From the NCBI GenBank assembly GCA_964358855.1, contig CAYHQQ010000009.1, positions 22,478-86,477 on the forward strand: 64,000 nt of DNA, in the 5' to 3' direction. Both the position numbers and the translations under genes were made by a program. This stretch comes from UBA2396 sp038042175 (GTDB lineage: Bacteria; Planctomycetota; Phycisphaerae; Phycisphaerales; UBA1924). Below, piece after piece: positions 51,005 to 61,705 of this stretch (position 1 is the stretch's first letter; the number at the start of each line of letters is the position of its first letter). The notes below the pieces were generated by a model. It made no database searches, was not told the origin of the DNA, and saw only the letters and a program-made list of their open reading frames with translations.

Positions 51005-52365
51005 TCACTCGTAGCGAAGGGCCTCGATGGGGTCCAGGCGGGCCGCCTTCCACGCGGGGTAGAAGCCAAAGACAATGCCGACCACCGCCGACACCACGAT
51101 CGACGCGACGATCGCCTCCATGGACGCCTCGACGGGCCAGTTGAGGAAGCGTTTGACCATGAGCGCCGAGCCTCGTCCCATCAGGAGGCCGACGACGCCG
51201 CCGGCCAGGCACAGGAGCGTCGCCTCGGTCAGGAATTGAAGCAGAATGTCGCGTGAGCGGGCGCCGACGGCCATCCGCAGGCCGATCTCGCGGGTGCGCT
51301 CGGTCACCGAGACGAGCATGATGTTCATGATGCCCACGCCGCCGACGACCAGGGAGATGAGAGCGACCGCCAGGAGCAGGTTGGTCATCATGCTGGTGGT
51401 GGAAGACAGGGCGTTGGCGCTCTCGGTCATGTCGCGGATCTGGAAATCCTCGGGCTCGCCCGCGCGGATGTGATGGCGCTCGCGAAGGAGGTCGGTCATC
51501 TGCTTGATCGCGGGCTTGATCTGGGTGGGGTCGGCGGCGGCGGCGATGATCTGGTTGACGTTGATGAACCGCGCGGTCGAGGTCATGCCCCCGGTGGTCG
51601 ACGCGGGCGGGAAGACGCTGGTCCCGCCGGGGAAGACCGAGCCATTGGACGCGGCGTTGGTCGAAGTGGTTGCCGTGTTTGCCGAACCGCCCCCGCCCCC
51701 GCCCCCGCTCTGAAGGCGAAACTTGATGGTGGTCCACGGGGCGAGGATGATGTCGTCCTGGTCTTGTCCAAAGGCGTTGGCGCCCTTGGGGGAGAGGACG
51801 CCCACGACGCGGAACGTGACGCTCTGGAGGCGGAACTCGACACCCACGGGCGAGTTGCCGCCAAAGAGCTGCTTCACGATCGTCTGGCCCACGAGGCACA
51901 CGCGGGCAGCGTTGCGGACGTCGCCTTCGGTGAAGCAGTCGCCCTCGGTGAGGTTGCTCCACTCCCGCACCCTGAGGTAGTCGGGCGTGGTGCCCAGCAG
52001 GCTGAGGGGGATGTAGTTCGTGTCGCCGAAGATCGCCTGGGCGTTGCCCGACCGCACGATTGGGGCGGCGGCGGCGATGCCGGGGCAGTCTCTGATGATC
52101 GCGGCGCAATCGTCGGGCGTGAGGGTGAGCGACGAGCCACCGCCAAAGCTCACCCCGCCCGTCGCGGCCGCCCCGGGGAAGACGATCAGGTTGTTCGCAC
52201 CCATGCTGGCGATGGTCCTGGAGATCGAGCCGCTGGAGCCCTTGCCGATCTCCATCATGGCGATGACGGCGGCGATGCCGATGACGATGCCCAGGACCGT
52301 GAGGGCCGAGCGGGTGATGTTGCGGCGCAGGGCGTGGAGGGCGGTCTTGAGCGTTCGGATGGGTG

Positions 52366-52369
<4 letters not shown>
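51005..52369 (-). CDS. MacB-type ABC transporter permease
   Basis: 454 aa. One N-terminal helix (SALTVLGIVIGIAAVIAMM), a large periplasmic MacB core domain (about 45-325) with an Gly/Ser-rich loop (GGGGGGGSANTATTS), and three C-terminal helices of the FtsX fold (TNLLLAVALISLVVGGVGIMN, ILLQFLTEATLLCLAGGVVG, VASIVVSAVVGIVFGFYPAW). MacB permeases are mechanotransmitters that push substrates (macrolides, peptides) into TolC-type ducts. Its start overlaps the ATPase gene stop by four bases. Confidence 0.94.
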
Positions 52370-53108
<739 letters not shown>

Positions 53109-53112
<4 letters not shown>

Positions 53113-54449
53113 CGGCCCCGTCCCCCGCCGCGGAACATCTGGGGGGCGAAGGGGTTGGTGCTTCCCGCGGCTGCTGCTGCCGCACTCATCTCGCCCACGA
53201 TGACCTCGTCGCCTTCCTCCAGGTCTTCGCCCGAAACCTCGGTGGCATTGCCGTCGCTCAGACCGACCTTGACGGAGACGGGCGTCACCTCGCCGTTACG
53301 CAGGACCCAGACACGACTCGTGGGCTTCCTGCCGCGTGGGGGCGCGTCGGCGCCTTTGGCTGCTCGCTCGGGAGTGCCGGCGTTCGGGGGCGACCTTTGT
53401 GCGGCGGGTGCGGCGGCCGCATCGCCGGTGGGGGACCAGCGCAAGGCCGCGTTGGGCACGGTGAGCACCTGCTCGCGCCGGTCGATCATGAAGCGGACGT
53501 TGGCGGTCAAGTATGGAAGGAGCTTCATGCTGCTGTTGTCGGTGGTGATCTCGACGGTGTAGGTCACCACGTTCTGCGTCATCGTGGCGTTGAGGCGCAC
53601 CTTTCGCACCTCGCCGGTGAAGGTGTCGCCCGCGAACGCGTCGGCGGTGAAACTCACCGCCGCGCCGGGCTTCACGTGCCCGATGTCGGCCTCGTTGACC
53701 TGCACGAGCACCTGCATCCGCGAGAGGTCCTTCGCCAGAAGGAACAAGCTCGGCGCGTTGAGGCTCGAGACGACAGTCTGCCCGATCTCCACGCGACGAT
53801 CGATGACCACGCCGTTGACCGGGGACCTGATCGTGCAGTAGACCAGGTTGCGCCTTGAACGCTGCAAAGACGCCTGGGCGATGGCAACCTGCGAGTTGGC
53901 CTGGACGATCTGGGCTTCGGACACCGCCAGGCTCGCGGTGGCCTGCTCGTAGGCCGAGCGTGACGCGTCGTAGTCCGCCTGCGAAAGGGCGCGCGACTCG
54001 CCGAGCTTCTGGGCCCGGGCCCAGTCGCGCTGCGACTGGTCGAGCTTGGCCTTGGCCTGATCGCGCCCGGCCTCGCCGACTTTGACCGAGGCCTGGGCCT
54101 GCGCGAGCGACGCCTCGTCCGAAGCGACCTGGGCCGCATAGATCGAGTCGTCGATCGTCGCGAGCACCGCTCCCTGGACCACGGTCGACCGGTAGTCGAT
54201 CGGCTTGCCGTCGGTGTCTGTGCCGAACGTCGCGATCTGCCCGTTGACCTGGGCGCCGATATCGACGACGTCCTCGGGCACGACCGTCCCGGTGGCGCTG
54301 ATGCTCGACACGACGTCGCCCCGCTTCACGGGGGAGGTTCGGTAGGACGATTGGCCCGCGCTGCCGCGCTGCTGGTACCACCGCCAGCCGAAATAGCCGC
54401 CCGCGCCCAGGGCCGTCAGGACGAGAATCCACAGAACCAGCCGCTTCAT
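53109..54449 (-). CDS. Periplasmic adaptor subunit, MacA/HlyD family
   Basis: 446 aa from the ATG at 54449 (AGGAG upstream). N-terminal anchor (KRLVLWILVLTALGAGGYFG), barrel-sandwich half (VKRGDVVSSISATGTVVPED), a long alpha-hairpin (about 105-195, rich in Ala/Gln/Lys: SLAQAQASVKVGEAGRDQAK), lipoyl half with CTIRSPVNGVVIDRRVEIGQ and a beta-barrel part. The hairpin is short, as in MacA-like proteins that contact a lipoprotein duct. The C-terminus ends in a Gly/Arg tail, unusual but common in planctomycetes. Confidence 0.94.
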
Positions 54450-55048
54450 GATGCTCTCCTTGCACGCGTCCTGGGTGAGGGGGAACGTGGGCGCGTGCGT
54501 TGGCTGCTTTGGTTGCGAGGTGAAGCCGGAGTTGCCGCGGGCCTCAAGACCGAATCGGGGCCCCGGGCAACCGTATCCATGTGCTGCGACAGTTTGTCGA
54601 GCAGACGCCCGAGGCGCTGGATCTCCACCGGGCTGAGCCCGGCCATGAGTGTGCGGCGCCAATGGTCGTGGGCGGCCCGGGCGCCCGTCAGGACCGCGCG
54701 CCCGGCGGCGGTCATGCTGACGCGGCGCGTCCGCTGGTCGGCAGGGTCGTCGCGTCGGAGGATGAGCCCTGCGCGAGACATGCGATCGAGCGTCGCGCTG
54801 AGGCTCGGCGGCTGGACCAGGAGGGCCTGCCCCAGCTCGTTCATCCTGGGATTGGGTTGCCCCTGCTCCTTGAGTCGCGAGAGTGTACGAAGCACGCCCC
54901 AGTGGGCCGGACTGGTGCCAAGGCGGGCAAAGTGCGGCTCAGAGAGCCTGCGAATGAGGCCCTCGATGCGAACGAGCTGTCGAAAGGCGGTGAACGCGAT
55001 GGGCTCGCCGGCGGTGTGGGTCGGAGTTTTCTGAGGGCGCCGTTTCAT
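54446..55048 (-). CDS. MarR-family transcriptional regulator
   Basis: 200 aa from the ATG at 55048; a GTG at 55060 is possible. Winged helix with LGTSPAHWGVLRTLSRLKEQ, recognition helix LVQPPSLSATLDRMSRAGLI, and wing RRDDPADQRTRRVSMTAAGR. It heads the efflux operon and overlaps the adaptor gene by four bases, so it most likely represses the pump until an amphipathic ligand binds. A basic Ser/Arg tail of ~35 residues is extra. Confidence 0.92.
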   Translation of the reverse strand: MKRRPQKTPTHTAGEPIAFTAFRQLVRIEGLIRRLSEPHFARLGTSPAHWGVLRTLSRLKEQGQPNPRMNELGQALLVQPPSLSATLDRMSRAGLILRRDDPADQRTRRVSMTAAGRAVLTGARAAHDHWRRTLMAGLSPVEIQRLGRLLDKLSQHMDTVARGPDSVLRPAATPASPRNQSSQRTRPRSPSPRTRARRAS

Positions 55049-55091
55049 TCGTTCGCTCACGAAATATAGCGAGGAGCGGCACCCTGGTCCA
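55048..55091 (-). promoter_or_regulatory. Promoter and possible operator of the MarR-efflux operon
   Basis: Minus strand: TGGACC (55091-55086), 17-base spacer, TATATT (55068-55063). An inverted repeat TTCGT-N6-ACGAA (55048-55063) touches the start codon and the -10 box and could be the MarR site. The leader would be very short. Confidence 0.55.
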
Positions 55092-55124
55092 GCCTCGCCT
55101 CGGCGGGGTGTGCCAGGGGGCTCC

Positions 55125-58100
55125 CTACTTCTTCCATTCGGGCATGCGACCGGGCGTCCAGGGGCCGCCGGCCTTCTCGACGACGTCCTCGAGCGCGCGG
55201 ATGTCCTTGGTCAGCGACTTGAGCTCCGCCAGTGCCTTCTCGAATTCCGCGGCCGCGAACTGGTACTGCTCCTTCTGCGTGCCCGTGGGCGGGGCGGTTG
55301 CTTCCCGCGATGTGCTCAGGGCGTAGGAGACGCGCTCGTTGATCGAGGGTGTGGCGGCGATGGAGCGTTTGCGAGGGGTCGGATCGCCGCTGAGTGTGGC
55401 CGACAGGTCGAGCACACGAAGCCGAAGGGCCTCGTGCTGCGCGATCGCCTCGGCCCCCAGGGCCGGCGTCGCGTCGATCGCCTTGCGAAGCAGCGAGAGG
55501 TTCTGGCTGATCTCACCGACCAGCCGGCTGGCCCCCTGCGCAGCGCGGGAGAGCTCCGAGGCCTTCTGCTCGAACGCGAACTTGGCGGTGCGGGCCTCGC
55601 CCTTTGCCGCCAGCGTGCCGGAGGCGAGGTCGACGACCTCAAACTCCACCGAAGCGCCGAGCTCGGTCTGCTGCCCATCCACGATCTGCGAGAGGCTCGC
55701 CGAGTACTTGCCCGGTAGCGCCATCACGCCGCCGGTCTCGATATCCCACGGCGCCCGCTCGCCGCGCCCGAAGCTCGCGGGGTCGGTCTCGGGCAGCCGC
55801 AGATCCCAGCTCACGCGATGCACGCCCGCGTCACGCGAGACATCGAGCTGGCGGACCACCCGCTCGGCCGAGTCGCGGATGGTGAGGATCACGCGGGGAT
55901 CCTGCTCGCGATCCTCGCCCCGGAATTCCTCCACCGTCGGGTACGTCCAGTCTTCCTTCTTCTGGGCCTCCTTGCGGCGTTCCTGACGTGACGTCACCTT
56001 CTCCTTGAGCGAGTACGTGATCACCGCGCCGCCGGGGGGATTGGGAGCGGTCCAGTAGCTCGCGCCCCCGGTGCCTCGCCCGCGCGTCGCGCCCAGACGC
56101 GAACGCTCGATGTACGCAAGGGCCGGCTTGACCGGGAAGATCACGGCCTTGCGCTCGAACATCTCGGGCGTCGCGACCCGAAGCGCTGTGAAATCGTCGA
56201 GCACGTAGAAGCCGCGCCCGAAGGTCGCCATCACCAGGTCGGTCTCGCGCTTCTGGATCTCAAGGTCGCGCACCGCGATGGTGGGCAACCCGCCGAGCTT
56301 GGTCCAGACCTCGCCGGCGTCGAGCGTGAAGTAGCACCCGTACTCCGTGCCGCAGAACATGAGGTTGGGGTTGACGTGGTCCTCGACAAACGCCAGAACG
56401 GTGTCGCGCTCGGGCAGGTTGCCCGCGATGGACTTCCACGTCTCGCCGCGATCGTCGGAACGGAGCAGATAGGGCTTTGCGTCGCCCATCTTGTGGTTGT
56501 CAAAGCCGATGAACAGCGTGTCCTTGTTGTGGTTCGAGGCGGCCACGCTCGACACGTACGTCATGTCCGGCACGTTGGGGAAGCTCGAGACCTTGCGCCA
56601 GGTCTTGCCCGCGTCGCCGGTGATGTGCAAAAGCCCATCGTCGGTGCCGACAAAGAGCAGCCCTTCGACAAGCGGGCTCTCGGCGAGTGCGACCGCGTTG
56701 CCGTAGATCGAGGTCGAGAGGTGCTTGCTGGGGGCCTCGGGCTTCTGGATGACGCCCATGACCTTGAGCGTGTTGCGGTCGATGCCGCGGGTGAGGTCCT
56801 CGGAGATTCGCGTCCACGAGTCGCCGCGGTCGTCGGAGCGGAAAAGGAAGTTGCCCGCGAAGTAGAGGCGAGTCGACTTGTGCGGACTCAGGAGCAGCGG
56901 CGTGTCCCAGTTGAAGACGTACGCCTTGTCGCCGGGCTTCTCCTGCGGCTTGATCGTGATCTCCTCGCCGTTCTTGCGATCAAACCGCACGAGCCCGCCG
57001 TCCTGACTCTCGCTGTACACGATGTTGGGATCGGTGGGGTCGACGACGGTCTCGAAGCCATCGCCGCCGGTGGTGGTGAACCAGTCCTCGTTGGTGATGC
57101 CGGCGCGATCGGTGGTGCGGCTCGGCCCGCCGATGGTGTTGTTGTCCTGCGTGCCGCCGTAGACGTTGTAGAAGGGCAGGGCGTTGTCGACCGCGACGCG
57201 GTAGAACTGCATCACAGGCAGATTCGGGAAATGCCGCCACGCCGCGCCCTTGTCGAAGGACTCGTAGAGCCCGCCGTCGCAGCCCACGATGAGGTGGTTG
57301 GTGTCGGCGGGGTCGATGTAGACGACGTGGGTGTCGACGTGCTTGTCGGCCTCGGGAACGCGCCTGAACGTCGCGCCGCCATCGTCGGAGACCTGCAGAA
57401 ACGTGTCCTCGGCGTACACGCGATCGGGGTCCTTGGGGTCGGCGAAGAGCTCGTTGTAGTACTGCGGACTGCTGGTTCCGTAGCCCGAGCGCCGTTCCCA
57501 CGACTCGCCGCGGTCGCGCGAGCGGTACACACCGCCCTTGCCCGCGCCGTTGGCCCCCGCGTCCAGGATCACGTAGAGGATGTCGGGGTTGGCGGGAGAG
57601 ATCGCCAGGCCGAGGCGGCCCTTGTCCTCGCCGGGCAGCCCGCTGGTGATCTTGCGCCAGGTCTTGCCCGCGTCGTCGCTCTTGTGAAGCGCCGACTCAG
57701 GCCCGCCGTTGACCAAGGTCCAGACGTGACGCCGCCGCTGATACGCCGTCGCGTAGAGCGTGTCGGGATTGCGCGGGTCCATGTGGACCTCGTTGACGCC
57801 CGTCATATCCGAGATGTGCAACACGCGTTCCCACGTCTTGCCGCCATCGGTCGTCTTGTAAAGCCCGCGCTCGCCGCCGTCAGACCACAAAGGCCCCATG
57901 GCGGCCACATACACCACATTGGAATCCCGCGGGTCCACGCGGATCATGCCGACGTGCGCCGACTCCTTGAGCCCGACGTTGGTGAACGACTTGCCCGAGT
58001 CGCGCGAGACGTAGACGCCGTCGCCGCGGGAGACCGACCGCTGGCTGTTGTTCTCGCCGGTGCCGACCCACACAGTGGCGGGGTTGGAGGGGTCGAGCGT

Positions 58101-58526
58101 GACGCACCCGATGGCGAACGAGCCGTAGGAATCGAAGATGGGTGAGAAGGTGTTCCCGGCGTTGGACGTCTTCCACAGATTGCCCGACGACACCGCGACG
58201 TACCACTCGCTGGTCTTGTTGGGATTGACGGCCAGATCACCGATGCGCCCCGAGGTGATCGCCGGCCCGATGGATCGGGCGGCCAGCGGCGCGAAGGCCC
58301 CGGGCTTGACCTTGGGGGTCGGGGGAGCGACAGGGGCGGTGGGGGTCTCAGCGGGCTTCGCGTCGGGCACGTGGGCGGGGTCGGGCGGAGACGCGGGAGG
58401 GGTGGCCGGGGCCGGGGTTGCGGGCGGCTGGGCGATGGCCGCCCCGGCAGTCGCGATCCAACCCGTGTGAATGACAAGGCTTAGGAGGGCACCGAGCGAC
58501 GCGAATTGGTTGAAGCGCACAGACAT
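55125..58526 (-). CDS. Large secreted Asp-box propeller protein (VPS10/sortilin-like)
   Basis: 1133 aa from the ATG at 58526. Signal peptide, then a Pro/Ala-rich linker (about 35-75). The body holds at least nine Asp-box motifs of the form S-x-D-x-G-x-x-W/F: SRDSGKSF, TTDGGKTW, SDDAGKTW, SRDRGESW, SDDGGATF, SDDRGDSW, TGDAGKTW, SDDRGETW, TLDAGEVW. They are typical of the ten-bladed propeller of VPS10/sortilin proteins and of related glycosyl-hydrolase-like proteins. The C-terminal ~250 residues are a separate helical region (RLVGEISQNLSLLRKAID). No active-site residues are assigned. Possibly a sugar- or peptide-binding exoprotein. Confidence 0.85.
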   Translation of the reverse strand: MSVRFNQFASLGALLSLVIHTGWIATAGAAIAQPPATPAPATPPASPPDPAHVPDAKPAETPTAPVAPPTPKVKPGAFAPLAARSIGPAITSGRIGDLAVNPNKTSEWYVAVSSGNLWKTSNAGNTFSPIFDSYGSFAIGCVTLDPSNPATVWVGTGENNSQRSVSRGDGVYVSRDSGKSFTNVGLKESAHVGMIRVDPRDSNVVYVAAMGPLWSDGGERGLYKTTDGGKTWERVLHISDMTGVNEVHMDPRNPDTLYATAYQRRRHVWTLVNGGPESALHKSDDAGKTWRKITSGLPGEDKGRLGLAISPANPDILYVILDAGANGAGKGGVYRSRDRGESWERRSGYGTSSPQYYNELFADPKDPDRVYAEDTFLQVSDDGGATFRRVPEADKHVDTHVVYIDPADTNHLIVGCDGGLYESFDKGAAWRHFPNLPVMQFYRVAVDNALPFYNVYGGTQDNNTIGGPSRTTDRAGITNEDWFTTTGGDGFETVVDPTDPNIVYSESQDGGLVRFDRKNGEEITIKPQEKPGDKAYVFNWDTPLLLSPHKSTRLYFAGNFLFRSDDRGDSWTRISEDLTRGIDRNTLKVMGVIQKPEAPSKHLSTSIYGNAVALAESPLVEGLLFVGTDDGLLHITGDAGKTWRKVSSFPNVPDMTYVSSVAASNHNKDTLFIGFDNHKMGDAKPYLLRSDDRGETWKSIAGNLPERDTVLAFVEDHVNPNLMFCGTEYGCYFTLDAGEVWTKLGGLPTIAVRDLEIQKRETDLVMATFGRGFYVLDDFTALRVATPEMFERKAVIFPVKPALAYIERSRLGATRGRGTGGASYWTAPNPPGGAVITYSLKEKVTSRQERRKEAQKKEDWTYPTVEEFRGEDREQDPRVILTIRDSAERVVRQLDVSRDAGVHRVSWDLRLPETDPASFGRGERAPWDIETGGVMALPGKYSASLSQIVDGQQTELGASVEFEVVDLASGTLAAKGEARTAKFAFEQKASELSRAAQGASRLVGEISQNLSLLRKAIDATPALGAEAIAQHEALRLRVLDLSATLSGDPTPRKRSIAATPSINERVSYALSTSREATAPPTGTQKEQYQFAAAEFEKALAELKSLTKDIRALEDVVEKAGGPWTPGRMPEWKK

Positions 58527-58818
58527 TCTCCGGGCCGTTGGGGGGGGGGCGTGGGGTGGGGGGTCAGATGGGTGCGGCAGCGAACGAAGAGCATACCACA
58601 GGGCCCCTTGGTACCGCCCAGCGGCAAGAAAGGGGCACTTTCGCCGAAACCGGACGCGAACGCGACGCGTATGGACGTCTGCCCCCGGGGTTCTCTCGGC
58701 GGGCAAAGGGGCTTTGCAGGGGTTGGCGGTTCACCTCGTCGGTTGTTGTCCCGAGAGCACCTCTGCTCCCGAGCCTGGACATTCCGGGCCTTCACCTCTC
58801 TCGCGGGGTTCTCGTCGC
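58527..58818. other. Intergenic region between divergent genes
   Basis: 292 bases separate two divergent exported-protein genes and should hold both promoters. No convincing -35/-10 pair, repeat or RNA was recognised; a G9 run lies near 58540-58550. Confidence 0.5.
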
Positions 58819-61536
58819 ATGCTTTCACACTTTCGCACACCAAGCCGTTTCGTGTCGTTGGTCGTTTCGGCCTTAGTCTGCCTGGGTTTCGCCGCAGGGC
58901 CGCAGCAAGCCCGAGCCCAGGAGTGCCCCGACGGGTGGCGGTCGGACTTTGAAAATGGGTGGGCGGGGGTCATCAGGGGATTGCCGGGTTCAAGCACGTC
59001 GAGTGCTTCCGTGAATGCCGTGACGGTTTGGGACCCCGATGGGCCCGGACCTCGGCCGGAGATGCTAGTGGTCGCCGGACTCTTTGATCAAGCGGGAAAC
59101 ACCACGGCGAGAAATCTGGCCATGTTCGACGGCGAGCGATGGACTGGCTTGTCCTCGCCACTCCTTGCGACGACGATCAACACTGTGTGCGTCCACCAGG
59201 GTTGCTTGATCGTGGCGGGAAGCACCTATCTCAATCCGAATTACGTCGAGACACAGATCGCGAGCTTTGACGGAGTGAGTTGGTCTTCACTTGGGACAGT
59301 CGCTCCTTTGTCGGCGTCGAGCGGAGGCGTACTTACGTTGAAGGCCGTCGGCGACGCGCTCTACGTCGGTGGATACTTCTCAGCCATCAACGGGTCGCCG
59401 TTTGCCGGGATTGCCCGCTGGGACGGCCACGCGTGGTCCGGACTTGGGAACGGACTTCCCGGGAGTGGCGCAACGGCTCTCGAAGAGTTCCAAGGCAAGC
59501 TCATCGCCGCAGGCAGCTTTTTGTGGGCGGGTGACGGGCCTGTGAACTCCATCGCCTCGTGGGACGGACACACCTGGAGTCGCCTGGGCGCCGGCCTTGC
59601 AGGCTCGGTCTACTCGCTGACGATCTTTGAGAACGCACTGATCGTCGGGGGTAGTTTCCAGAACGCGGGCGGTCAAGTGACGCGCTGTCTCGCGAGGTGG
59701 GACGGGCAGACGTGGGACGTGATGGGCGGCGGGCTTCTTGGCATCAACTTCCTCTCGATTTCGATGCTAACGGTGTATGAGGGGCAGTTGCTCGCCGGCT
59801 GCATCCGGAATCCCCCAAGCCAGCAACCATTTGACATGATGGCTCGCTGGGACGGATCTCAATGGGCACCGATGCGCAGCCCCTGCTTCGGAAAGCATGG
59901 GCAGATTCGGATCACGCAAGCCGCGGAATTCCGCGGCAAACTCGTGGTTGCCGCGAGCGACATGATTTACATGGACGGCGTCTACGCTCTGGGGCTTGCT
60001 CAATGGGATGGGTTGTCGTGGACGTCAGTCTGCCCGGGCATGGGGATCGCGTCATCCGACCTTGCCCTGTCGGTCTGGCCGCGAATTATGGGCATGACCA
60101 TGTTTGAAGGGGATCTCGTCGTTGGGGGGAGCTTCGAATCGATAGGCGGAGTCGATGCTCAGAACATCGCCCGATGGGATGGTTCGGTCTGGCGGCCCTT
60201 GGGCGCCGGACTCGATACCGGATTCAGTCACAACGGAGTGGGCCCCGTTACGGTCTATCGTGGGGAGCTCATGGCAAGCGTGCTTTATCCCGGCAACACA
60301 ACTGCCGTCATGAAATGGAATGGCGCCACGTGGGTTTCACTTGGGTTGTCACCGGCAGGGTGGGGCCCGATCGTCGTGTTCCAGGACGAGCTTTACGCCT
60401 CGGCGCAATCACCGGAAATCCCGAACGGTCAGTACGGACTTTTCAGGTGGAACGGCGGATCTTGGCGTCGCGTTCCAGATTTTCGGGCGACGCTCGTGAG
60501 TTGTCTGCACGCGGAGTCAGATCGGCTGCTCGTCGGCGGGAACAACCTGAATCTGGGTGCGCAGGGATTCCAGGCGATGTCGTGGAACGGAAGCGCGTTC
60601 ACCCCGCTGCCGCGAACGCCAGACTTTCGCGATGTTGTGCAGTTGACTGCGTTCGATGGTTCGACGTACGCCGTCTCCGGGAGCGCGGGAGGAGATGCCT
60701 TCGGTTCGATGGGATCGACGTACCGGCTCGACGGAGCCGCGTGGACGAATCTCCAAGCTGGCACGCGAGTCACTCGCCGCCCCGACTCACTGCTCCCGTT
60801 CCGTGGCGGTCTTCTCCTTTCTGGCGCCGGAATGACCATCAGCCCGAGCAACACGCCGCTGAGTCTGGTCTTCTGGGATGGCACGCGCTGGTCCGCATTT
60901 GGTCCGCAGATCGCGACGGGAATCTGCCTTCCGTACGCGGGCGGCCTTGCCGCATCAACTTTCAACAGCAACTCAAACGGTCAATCGAATGCGTTCATCC
61001 TCCGCTGGGGCCAGAGCGAAGGCCCGACCTTCGATCACCAGCCCGCCCCGCAGACCATCTGTGCCTCCGGCCGCACCAGCTTCCTCGCGCCCGCGACGGG
61101 GAGCGAAGGGCTCGCGTACCGCTGGCAATTCCGCCTGCCCACCGCCGGCGGCTGGGGCGAATGGCAAAACGCCCTCGACGGCCCCAACGTCGACGCCAGC
61201 GGCGAGACTCAATTCATCGCCCACGGCTCGGCCTCATTCACACTCACCACGCAGCCGCCCACGGGCATCAGCACCGACCCCCTCGGCTGGGTGAACCGCA
61301 CGGTCGGCCTCCGCTGCCGTGTCGCAGGAGATTGCCGGACGATCGAGAGCAATGCCGTGGAGCTTCGCATTCACGGAGCGGACGTGAACTGCGATGGCCT
61401 TGTGAATGCCGACGATCTCTCCGACTTTCTCGAGTGGTTCGAGAGCGGGGATCCGAGGGGCGATGTGAACCACGACGGGGCGGTGGATTTCTTTGACTAT
61501 GACAACCTGGTGGTTGCGATTGAAACTTGCTGCTGA
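58819..61536 (+). CDS. 'WDG' repeat exoprotein with hybrid dockerin tail
   Basis: 905 aa from the ATG at 58819. Signal peptide ends QQARAQE. The body has about a dozen units of the form W-DG-x-x-W-x-x-L/M-G (RWDGHAWSGLGNGLPGSG, SWDGHTWSRLGAGLAGSV, RWDGQTWDVMGGGLLG, and others), a kelch- or delta-60-like propeller. Residues about 735-850 form an Ig-like beta domain (CASGRTSFLAPATGSEGLAY). The tail combines one classical dockerin-type unit (VNCDGLVNADDLSDFLEWFE) with one of the FFDYD units (VNHDGAVDFFDYDNLVV) and ends ETCC. Extracellular, function unknown. Confidence 0.82.
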   Translation: MLSHFRTPSRFVSLVVSALVCLGFAAGPQQARAQECPDGWRSDFENGWAGVIRGLPGSSTSSASVNAVTVWDPDGPGPRPEMLVVAGLFDQAGNTTARNLAMFDGERWTGLSSPLLATTINTVCVHQGCLIVAGSTYLNPNYVETQIASFDGVSWSSLGTVAPLSASSGGVLTLKAVGDALYVGGYFSAINGSPFAGIARWDGHAWSGLGNGLPGSGATALEEFQGKLIAAGSFLWAGDGPVNSIASWDGHTWSRLGAGLAGSVYSLTIFENALIVGGSFQNAGGQVTRCLARWDGQTWDVMGGGLLGINFLSISMLTVYEGQLLAGCIRNPPSQQPFDMMARWDGSQWAPMRSPCFGKHGQIRITQAAEFRGKLVVAASDMIYMDGVYALGLAQWDGLSWTSVCPGMGIASSDLALSVWPRIMGMTMFEGDLVVGGSFESIGGVDAQNIARWDGSVWRPLGAGLDTGFSHNGVGPVTVYRGELMASVLYPGNTTAVMKWNGATWVSLGLSPAGWGPIVVFQDELYASAQSPEIPNGQYGLFRWNGGSWRRVPDFRATLVSCLHAESDRLLVGGNNLNLGAQGFQAMSWNGSAFTPLPRTPDFRDVVQLTAFDGSTYAVSGSAGGDAFGSMGSTYRLDGAAWTNLQAGTRVTRRPDSLLPFRGGLLLSGAGMTISPSNTPLSLVFWDGTRWSAFGPQIATGICLPYAGGLAASTFNSNSNGQSNAFILRWGQSEGPTFDHQPAPQTICASGRTSFLAPATGSEGLAYRWQFRLPTAGGWGEWQNALDGPNVDASGETQFIAHGSASFTLTTQPPTGISTDPLGWVNRTVGLRCRVAGDCRTIESNAVELRIHGADVNCDGLVNADDLSDFLEWFESGDPRGDVNHDGAVDFFDYDNLVVAIETCC

Positions 61537-61541
61537 AGAAA

Positions 61542-61699
61542 GTTGAAGAGGACTGGGGACTGAGGACTGAGAAAGAAAGGGCGGAAGCCTGAACTTGAAG
61601 GCTGAACTGGAGTCAGACTCCTACTCCGCCTTCCGCCTTCAACCTCCGCCTTCTGCCCTCTTGCCTTTACTCAGTCCTCAGTCCTCAGTCCTGTTCAAC
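61542..61699. repeat. Long hairpin repeat, GGACTGAG family, copy 2
   Basis: Left arm 61542-61571 (GTTGAAGAGGACTGGGGACT and onward) and right arm 61670-61699 (CTCAGTCCTCAGTCCTCAGT and onward) pair at 28 of 30 bases. Inside are AAGGGCGGAAG and CTTCCGCC-like segments as in copy 1 at 11212-11333. It separates convergent genes. Confidence 0.85.
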
Positions 61700-61705
61700 C
61701 CACTT

